A stretch of DNA of 64,000 bases. It comes from Gliomastix tumulicola. Taxonomy: Eukaryota; Ascomycota; Sordariomycetes; Hypocreales; Bionectriaceae. The notes beneath the pieces were generated by a model. It saw only the letters and a list, made by a program, of their open reading frames with translations, was not told the DNA's origin and did not search any database. The first letter of the stretch is position 1. Every line of letters starts with the position of its first letter. Shown here piece after piece: positions 56,792 through 64,000 of the stretch. Location: contig BCHX01000001.1 in the NCBI GenBank assembly GCA_001599755.1, positions 3,348,001 to 3,412,000 of the forward strand, written 5' to 3'. The translations under genes were made by a program, and so were the position numbers.

Positions 56792-57522
56792 GATGCCTGC
56801 CTGTCTCACGGCTGCGTTGTTCTGGCTACCTTGGGTATGGCTGAAGGGAATTTAAATGTCCCGTCAAAACGGCAAAAGTGATCGAACGAGGTAGCACGTT
56901 GCTTGTGATGGAGGTTGATGAGGACAATGAAGGTCGCAGACTTGGACGGCTAGAGTGTGATGTTGTTGCGGTCCCTCACATGAGGCCCCACATTTGCTTG
57001 TCGTACGAATAATGGCAGTCACGATGGACTTGCAAAGCACAGGAATGTTGGAACTGACATCGTGCCTGCAGGTAAGGTATCTATCTATAAAATAGAATGC
57101 ACAAGGAGTAGGTAATAATATCAGTAGTTACTGGGGATATGCCTACAGGCTGACATCGGGTACAAGGAAGGAGCGACAAAACCCTTGGTTGAAGCAATGG
57201 TACGTAAGTACTACTACTACTACTAGTAGTAGTAGGTACCTAAAGCACGCGGTCGAATTAATACTTAAAGTTATGGGACCATATAATTTGGGTGTGTATA
57301 TGGCTCAAGTTTTTCTTCAGCTGCGTGGTAAGGTACCTCAGTACCTGTCTACCTCATGGTGGCAGTGACTTGCATCCAAGATGCTCTCGCACCACAAGCC
57401 ATAAGGTACAGTAGGTACATGAAACTAATGGCCATGGCAGGCATAAGCAATTGCACATGTCCAGACAACCTCTGGCGATTTTGGATGAACATAAAAAATA
57501 ATTGATTTCAAACACCTGCTCC
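56792..57522. other. Intergenic region between the GPATCH11-like and Nop14 genes
   Basis: Tandem minus-strand genes lie on both sides. The region is AT-richer than its surroundings and includes the 22-base perfect palindrome listed separately. No gene is visible. Confidence 0.55.
57214..57235. repeat. 22-base perfect palindrome of CTA/TAG repeats
   Basis: CTACTACTACT followed by its exact complement AGTAGTAGTAG, centred on CTAG, flanked outside by GGTAC and GTACC. It is the longest of the TACTAGTA-type motifs in this window. Confidence 0.9.
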
Positions 57523-60338
57523 CTACCTGTTTCTCGACCTCTTCCTCGCCGCCTTCTCCCGCTCGTACGCATTCGCCTCCCTGCCCTCCTCGCTCTGAAT
57601 CTCGGCAATGATCCTCTTGTATTTTTTCTCGTACGCCTCGTCCTTGGCCTTCTTGACCCGGAGCTTCTCCCGCGCCATAAAGTTGGCGTCCTTGCGCAGC
57701 TCCCTCATCGCCCCCTTGCGCTCCTTCTTGTGTTCCTTCTTGAGCTTCGCTAGCTCTGCCCTCTCCCTGTCTGGGTCGTAGTGCTTGTCCGGGTCGAACG
57801 TCTCCTCGAACTTGGGGATGTACGTCTTGATGGCGATCGGTCGGTGGTGGTGCAGCTCGAGCGGGCGACGAGCCAGATCCGCAAGTCGGATCATGCGCTC
57901 CAGCTTGGACTGCAGCTTCTCTATCCTCTCGCACAGCGGCGCGGGCAGATGACTACGGGACTTCTTGCCATTGAGGTGCTGCACTAACAATAGAACCTGT
58001 GACATGGTCTCGGCAAAGGCGCTCTTGCCTGACCATGTGTCGGCTGCGGCGTCGCAAATATGTAGTGCCGTGCTTAGGATGGACACTTTCAGGACGGCAT
58101 CCTTCTGGTTCTGTTTCTCACTTCGCTTGCAGTCAAGGAATTCCAGTTTCCTCGGTTTGGTTTTGCTGGCCGAGTCTATGCGTATCTGGTTTGCCGACTG
58201 GTGTAGTGGGAAGTTTCCGATCTGTTTGTCGGCAGGGGCCAAAGGCGAGATGGCGCACAGAGTGTTGGCCACGAAGTTGACCACCTCAGGCACATAGCGC
58301 TTAGCGAGCTGCTGGTACTGGAGCACCAAAATGGAGAGGTATAAGCCAACAGCATGGTCAGCGAGACTCTGAGGTACCTTCATACCCAGGTACCGAGTGG
58401 CAACAAGAGTAGCTGGCGTAACAACCTGGTGGAAATGGTCCGAGGTTGGGAAAATGCTGCCAACTGCAGTCAGGAGCACGAGGTCTTCCGGCTCGAGGGC
58501 CAATGGCCTGAGCCGGCCAATCTCGGTCAGATGGTGTCGGAAACGCTGGCCAATCTCAACTGGGAACATCTTGGCGAGGGAGTGGATGTGTCGAATCAAG
58601 CTCTCGAGGACGGACGACGGTGGCGATGTGGCGGGATCCCACGGTGCAGAAATAAAGTCGACGAGAGTCGTCGAAAACAGGCCCAGCTTCTCCTTGTTTT
58701 TGCTGTTGAGTTTCGGGTGGTGCAATGCTCGGATGCGCTGCACAATGGTTGGCAAGCTTTCTCGCGGATACTTCAGAGCGATGATCTGGAACTCCTCGAG
58801 CGTTCCCGGGCAGGGAAACGTATAAGGCAAGCCGTTCTCATCTCCCTGCTTAAGAGCAGTAGCTTTTGCTACAGAGCCAGCCTCAAAGACTGGATTCCGT
58901 GCCTCTTCCTCGTTCAAGATGCCCTTCGTAAAGTCGTCATCCTCGTCATCTTCTCCTTCCGCCCTCGTCCCTTCGACATCCTCGTCGCTGAAGACATCGT
59001 CGTCCGAATCCATAGACTCAATATCGGAACCGCTAGCAACCAGGTCTTGGTCAATGACGAAGTCATCCTCATCATCAAAACCGAGCTCGGCGGCGGTAGG
59101 CTTCATCTTGATGCCTGTTCCGAGACCGAATTCATCGTCAGAGTCAGCATTGTCGGCGCCTTCCTCGTTATTGTGTGTGTCGGCAGCTTTGTCGTCCTCG
59201 TCCTCATCACTGTCCGACACGGATTCGCCTCTCATGCGTTTCTGTCGCTTCTCTTCTAGCTCTTTTAGTTTCTTGGACTCATCCTCAGCCTTTTCCTCCT
59301 CGGTCTTTGTGCGGTCTGAGGGCTGAGCCCTCCTGTCTTGGGCGAGTTTCTTGACCTGAACATCAAATTCTCTGTCAAAGGCACTCTTGTCGCGGCCAGC
59401 TATAGATGCAGGTTCCGGGACATCGGGGGCTGGGCGGTTCTTGAGACCTTGCGAAAGCAGCCTTTGAATGTCCGGTAGCTCTTTGTCGAGTTCTCCTCGT
59501 AGGTCTTCATCCACCTCTTTGGCAGCCTGCCTCTCATACTTGTGCATTTTGGACTTGGCAATCACTTCCTCCATGACCTCCTTCTTGGTCTTCTTGCGCT
59601 CAGGCTCCTCGGGCTCTGCATCCTCGTCCATCCCGGAAGCCAGAGCCCGGACTCGCTTTAGACGTTGGCGTTCTCGAACAGACCCGTCACTGTCGGCGTC
59701 AGAGTCTAGATCTTGCTCTGCGAAGTCGTCGACCGGCTCCTCGTCGTCAAAGGTCAGAGACTTTCCCCCGTGGGTCAGCCCCTCGCCGGCATCATCGTCA
59801 TCCTCTTCGAGATCGAACATGGAATGCTTCTTGTGAGTCCTCATCTTCTCTCTGGCGAATCGCTCGAGCATTTTTTCTTCCGGGGTCATAGTCGGGTCGT
59901 TTTCGCCAAATCGACGATCGAGGATGCCTCCTACTTTGTGGCGCCGCTGCATATCGACGAGCAGGGTTTGACGACGCTGGTCTCTCTGTTAGCCTTGGTC
60001 ATGTTGTAATTGAGGCTGCAGGTCTATAGGGATCACTGTACCTTCTCCTCGCTGGCCGCCTTGGCCTCCCCAGGCCTCCCTCTCAGTCCATGTGCCGCGA
60101 GGCCCGTGGCCGGGCGGTTCGTGGTCACTTCAAACTTGGGCGCTTTGGCATGCTTCAAGTCAAAGGGGTTGAACTGCTCTCGGATCCCCTCAAGAACCAC
60201 TCCACGCTGTAATCTCTTCTCATTTCGTTGACGTTCGTCTTGTGCCGCACGGCGCTTCTGCTTCTTGGACTGCTGAGGACCGACAATTCCCTTGTCTCGC
60301 AGGGACGCCTTGAGGCGCTTGAGCTGCGATCCTGCCAT
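57523..60338 (-). CDS. Nucleolar protein Nop14, small-subunit processome component
   Basis: Nucleolar factor needed for 18S rRNA processing and 40S assembly, partner of Noc4 and Emg1. Exons 60338-60042 and 59985-57523, intron of 56 nt, about 919 residues, usual for filamentous fungi. The N-terminus (MAGSQLKRLKASLRDKGI, NPFDLKHAKAPKFEV, RRQTLLVDMQRRHKVGGILDRRFGE) is the classic Nop14 signature. A long acidic middle with DSDSD-type stretches follows, then a helical C-terminal half (FPCPGTLEEFQIIALKYP, HRPIAIKTYIPKFEE), and a basic end (MAREKLRVKKAKDEAYEKKYK...RKRSRNR) probably for nucleolar targeting. It shares a 355-base divergent promoter with the unassigned gene at 60694. Confidence 0.96.
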
Positions 60339-60693
60339 GGTCGCAATCCTCCAATGGGCGGAAGAAATTGGTTGCTCGGTTATCTAGGGTTGTGTCGGTG
60401 CCGCTTCAGACTCTACTTCAGAAGATCGGTAGAAAGATTTTTGGCGTGGATTCTTATCGATAAAGACTCAGGGTGGGTGGTGGGGCAGCTGTGGCGCCTT
60501 CCATCAGGGCGTCTTACTTCAGGTGACACTTAATTAAGGCATCCACTCTTATTTCAAGGCATCTCTTATTATTTAGACATCGGCATCACCTGCGTCTTTC
60601 CAGAGTCGCGAAGGCTTCATATCAAGGCCATCTTTCCCTGAGCCTCAGGGACATCATGTCTCGCGGCTTCCAAGTCACGGAAGTCAAGACATC
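60339..60693. promoter_or_regulatory. Bidirectional promoter region between Nop14 and the 60694 gene
   Basis: The 355 bases between divergent start codons contain three spaced copies of an AAGGCATC/AGACATC-type element near 60535, 60558 and 60577, and a repeated GACATCATGTC at about 60650 and 60688. There is no TATA box. Confidence 0.4.
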
Positions 60694-61810
60694 ATGTCGT
60701 CTCCTACACTCAACATCATAGCCTCCTCGGCCCTGGTGGTGCTTAACAAGCTCACTTCGTTCGTCCGAGATGATCGGGTCATCATGGTCAGCATCGGCAT
60801 CGGAAGCTACTCACTCATCAGAGGTCTCATCATGGGCCTCGAGCTCGTGCGCGATTCTAGTGTGATCCCGCCCACGGAACCCAAGACGCGGTACATCACC
60901 CAGGACACCGAGGACGCGCTGGAACACCGGACGCTGGACAAGCTGCTGAAGCACCCCAGCTTCGCCGTACGAGAGGTCGCCGTCAAGATTCTCTGCGAGC
61001 GCTCCATCAACAACAAGGATGCCATGACGCATTTGCTCGTCGGGATCACCCGCCCAGCCTACGATGACCGGATGAAGTCGCTTCGGGCCCTCGCCCTGCT
61101 CACTGGACACACAACAGGTGAGGAATCGCATAGATGCAGCGGGCATCTACGTAAACTCAATGGATCAAATGCTGATGAACTGTGGCCTAGGATTTGAAGG
61201 GCTAATCAGGTTGGACTCGGCTAGAGGCTACAACGCGCTCGTCAGATCACTAGAGCTTAGCCTTCCCGACGACGACGCCGCGCAATTCCTACTCAACGAC
61301 CCTAAGTGGGACGAGTACTACCTTCGCGACATGACGGAGAGGTTCTGCCTCATGTTTATTCTCGAACTGACCAACAAGTTCGACGTTGGTGGGCTCATCA
61401 AGGCGGGGTTTATCGAGAAGTGGTTGGCGAAGCAGCTCTGGGGCAAGACGCCAGAGGACAGGCAGAAGAACTTTGGCCAGTACATGAAGCTCAAGGACAA
61501 CAGGATCGTTAGCATCGTGAATAACATCAGGCTCTCCAAGCGAGGGCGCAGGGCTCTGGTGGAGGCTGGTCTCGACCCGCCCAGCACAGAGGAGGAGGAG
61601 CAGGGAAACCTGGAGCCATCAACATCGCGGGAACCGCGGCGGCAGACTGAAGAGCAGGAGGAGACACTCCACCATGTTCGTACGAGAGAGCAGTCGGAAG
61701 AGGAGCAGAGGCTTCGGCGGCAGCACCGCGAAGCGATGGTCCTCAATGACGGCACGCGACCTCTTGGCCGAGACGACATTATTGAGCCAGATCACGAGTC
61801 TGCAGACTAG
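60694..61810 (+). CDS. Conserved-looking helical (armadillo-like) protein, unknown function
   Basis: Exons 60694-61117 and 61191-61810 give about 347 residues. The N-terminus has a hydrophobic stretch (VIMVSIGIGSYSLIRGLIMGLELV, about residues 28-51) that could be a membrane anchor. Short helical repeats follow (TLDKLLKHPSFAVREVAVKIL, DRMKSLRALALLTGHT), reminiscent of armadillo/HEAT units, then KFDVGGLIKAGFIEKWLAKQ and VSIVNNIRLSKRGRRALVEAGL. The C-terminus is Glu/Arg-rich and charged. The acceptor at 61190 was chosen for its CTAG end and an upstream CTGAT branch-like sequence; an AAG acceptor nine bases later also keeps the frame. Similar ascomycete proteins are, to my memory, labelled cytoskeleton-associated; I would not rely on that label. 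Confidence 0.75.
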
Positions 61811-63337
61811 TAGATGCGCACCGGGTTCTGGTGAGAGCCGGCGTTTGGGATCGTAAATGGGACATTCTTCGCGACAGCAGATTGGCATAGGAGTCTAGGA
61901 GTATGAATTGATCACATCTGACTTGCCCTAGACAGCGCAGAAGCAGCTTGTCCCCAGCTTAAACTGGAAGCTCCCCCTGAATGCAAGCGGGGAACAGGAT
62001 CAGCGGAAGGACTAGGGAAGATGCTCGAATCAGAAGAGGCGGTGACGGTGATAGTGGCATGCAGCTGCAGCTGCAGCAGCACCAGTGGCATCGTGCATGC
62101 AGGTTGCAGCCAGTAAGACGGGGGTTTACGTTGGGCGGGAAACAGATTGGATGGAAGCAGAAAAACAAGCTGGACCCTGATGTCAGCACCAGGCGCAGTA
62201 AAACCGCGTCTTTCTGCTCCGCGGCAAACTTCTCTTCCTCTTCCTCTTTCTCCTCTGCAGCTTCAACTATTCCAAGGTCAAGTTACTTCCGCTGTTCTTT
62301 GTCTTGAGTACTGCTATTCAGCATCGTTTCTTTGTTTACCTCCGAGCCCAACGTAGCAGCGGCGGATTTTAGCCAGCTCAGCCCAATCCGCAATACCGCG
62401 ACGCGCCCAGTTTTTCACGAATGCTACGATACAAACACAACATAACCACGCAACGCAACGAATAACGATCGAGACGGACATTCTCACAGCTGGTCCCAAC
62501 TATCCAGCTCGAATTCGACGCAAATTTCCTCCCATCAGCAGCCATTCCTTCGTCCTTTCTTCTGAAGCACACCGACATCTCGTCATACCACGGTATTCTC
62601 CACCAATTACCACCAAGTACCACCAAGTAAGTTAGGCCTTGCTATATTATACCTTAGCACGAACGCGGTACGTGCCGAGAAAAGGGGAGACGCGGTGATT
62701 GGTGGGGGAGAGAAGTCTCTCTTTTAGCCCTCCTAGACGGGTGATACAAGGCGCTGGGCGGGAAAGAAAATGAGGAGGGCGGCCAGGCCCTCCGATCAAT
62801 CGAGACAGTGTCGGATAACTACGGTTGCTGTCGCGCCTTTTGGGTCGACCGACCGACCTCATTGGATTCCAAGAAGCGCTGGAGGGGGTTGCTGGACGAC
62901 CGCTGGAAGGGCCGCATGTGGGGGTCATCTTGATCCCTGATCCCCTAAAAGGACATACGAGGCACCACCCAGTGTTTGGGCATTATTTACTGACGCTGTT
63001 CGCACAGTCAATTAGTAGTCAGGGGCCGACATAAGATACCGCGCCCGAGATACCCTTCGACAGCTGATACCTCGTCCCAATCTCTCGCCGAGCCAGATAT
63101 TCTTATTACGAGCCAACCGCCCGAGACTCTATTGCCACATTGGGCTCTGCCAAGTGCGCTGTACCACCAGCAGCCTAACAGCGTGCACACGCCACGCCAC
63201 CCACTGTCAAAGCCGAGTCATCCCAGCTTTGGCCACTTTTTTGGGCTAGTCAGGAGGGCCTGGCATTCGCTGGACGGGGAACAAGGCAGTAAAATTAATA
63301 GGTCCCGGTCTCAGTCTCCGTCACTGTCGCCGTCGCC
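61811..63337. other. Intergenic region upstream of the CAP-Gly gene (1.5 kb)
   Basis: No convincing gene. It contains a GCAGCTGCAGCTGCAGCAG run at about 62057-62080, a CTT/CCT-rich stretch at 62230-62265, and repeated ACCACCAAGTACCACCAAGTA at about 62600-62630. A C/T-rich leader precedes the start codon at 63338. Confidence 0.5.
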
Positions 63338-64000
63338 ATGGCCTTTGCTTCCTCCACAACAACCACAACATATTCTTACGCGAGGCCGCCGCTGCCCAAG
63401 ACTCCTCCCCCCTCGCGTTCGCTGCGCAAACCCGCCGCTACAGCCTCGACCCCGAATCTCAACACGGCCTACGCGAGCCAGGTCAAGACGCCCCCCGTGC
63501 CCCCCTTACCGCGCAAGACCTCCTTCGCCGCCCTGACCTCGACCTCGCTCGCCAGCGTTCCCGATGTCACCGGCGCCTACGCACTCGATTCTGTAGTCAG
63601 CAACCGTCCGAGCTCACGCGCGCAGCCGACCAGCGCCAGAGACATGGCTCCCAACACGCCGGGCAAGTTCGTCGGCGACGATGTCTCCGTGGGCGACGCC
63701 GTCGACGTCCCCGGCAGCATGCACGGTCTCGTGCGCTTCATCGGCTCTGTCCGCGGCAAGAAGGGTGTCTTTGCTGGTGTTGAGCTCGATCCCGAGTTTG
63801 CTGTGCGAGGCAAGAACAGCGGCGATGTCGATGGGTACGTTCTCACCCCTGACCTTCCCCTGAGCACCTGCGAAGATGTGTTTCATTCTCTGACCGCATA
63901 CTAGTGTATCATACTTTACGACCACAATCGATGGCACCGGCATCTTTGTGCCTCTCCCCAAGGTTCTCCCGCGGGGCACCCCCTTACCGACTCTGCCTGC
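63338..64000 (+). CDS. CAP-Gly domain protein, 5' part only (cut by the window end)
   Basis: Predicted microtubule-associated protein. Exon 1 is 63338-63834 and exon 2 starts at 63905 after a 70-base intron (GTACGT donor, CTAG acceptor), then runs off the window. The first 110 residues are Pro/Ser/Thr-rich with PPLPKTPPPSR and PPVPPLPRK, probable SH3-binding or phosphorylation sites. The CAP-Gly domain begins near residue 115 (VGDAVDVPGSMHGLVRFIGSV, KKGVFAGVELDPEF, RGKNSGDVDG) and continues in exon 2 (VSYFTTTIDGTGIFVPLPKV), so the GKNSGDVDG tubulin-binding motif, here GKNSGDVDG in place of the usual GKNDG, is formed at the splice. The domain is internal rather than at the very N-terminus, unlike dynactin p150, so a CLIP-like or other fungal CAP-Gly protein is more likely. 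Partial, so size and partners are unknown. Confidence 0.85.

Noticed and set aside
1..64000. Transposons, CRISPR arrays or viral sequence
   Set aside because: No transposase, reverse transcriptase, long terminal repeats, spaced direct repeats or virus-like proteins were recognised by eye.

Overview
The window is nuclear DNA of a filamentous ascomycete (Pezizomycotina), most likely a Sordariomycete. The coding genes carry many short introns (about 55-110 nt) with GTRNGT-like donors and YAG acceptors. The gene set is typical of moulds: a multi-HAMP group III hybrid histidine kinase of Nik-1/Os-1 type, an FHA-domain Chk2/PRD-4 type kinase, a BAR-PH-ArfGAP protein, a Munc13-like C2 protein, a family 9 pectate lyase and an HSPA12-type Hsp70-like protein. 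The genus cannot be read from the sequence alone. All functions below come from reading protein motifs by eye, and exon borders were placed by hand from splice consensus and frame continuity.

Layout. 1-7 kb: a condensin subunit gene (+) converges on a SAM/HMG-box gene (-). 7-18.5 kb: about 11.6 kb with no convincing gene, rich in simple repeats. 18.5-20.1 kb: a small coiled-coil gene (+) with a 1.3 kb pyrimidine-rich intron. 21.3-25.4 kb: the osmosensing hybrid histidine kinase (-). 25.4-29.1 kb: gene-free. 29.1-33.5 kb: the Munc13/Git1-like gene (-), divergent from the BAR-PH-ArfGAP gene (+, 35.6-39.3 kb). 41.2-45.6 kb: the Chk2-like kinase and eIF3m, both (+). 46.5-51.7 kb: UMP/CMP kinase, an MFS transporter and the Hsp70-like gene, all (-). 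52.3-55.6 kb: a coiled-coil/acidic protein, divergent from the Hsp70-like gene, then pectate lyase, both (+). 55.8-60.3 kb: GPATCH11-like and Nop14, both (-). 60.7-61.8 kb: an unassigned conserved-looking protein (+), divergent from Nop14. 63.3 kb to the end: the 5' part of a CAP-Gly gene (+), cut by the window edge.

The genes do not form one pathway. Most are housekeeping or signalling genes: chromosome condensation, DNA-damage signalling, osmotic and fungicide sensing, vesicle traffic, translation initiation, ribosome assembly and nucleotide synthesis. Accessory functions are limited to the secreted pectate lyase, the MFS transporter and the Hsp70-like/coiled-coil pair. No rRNA, tRNA, CRISPR array, transposon or prophage was recognised. 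Points worth a second look are the gene desert, the outsized C-rich intron, an in-frame 33-nt micro-exon in the histidine kinase, the divergent Hsp70-like/coiled-coil pair, and a palindromic TACTAGTA-type motif that recurs between genes.
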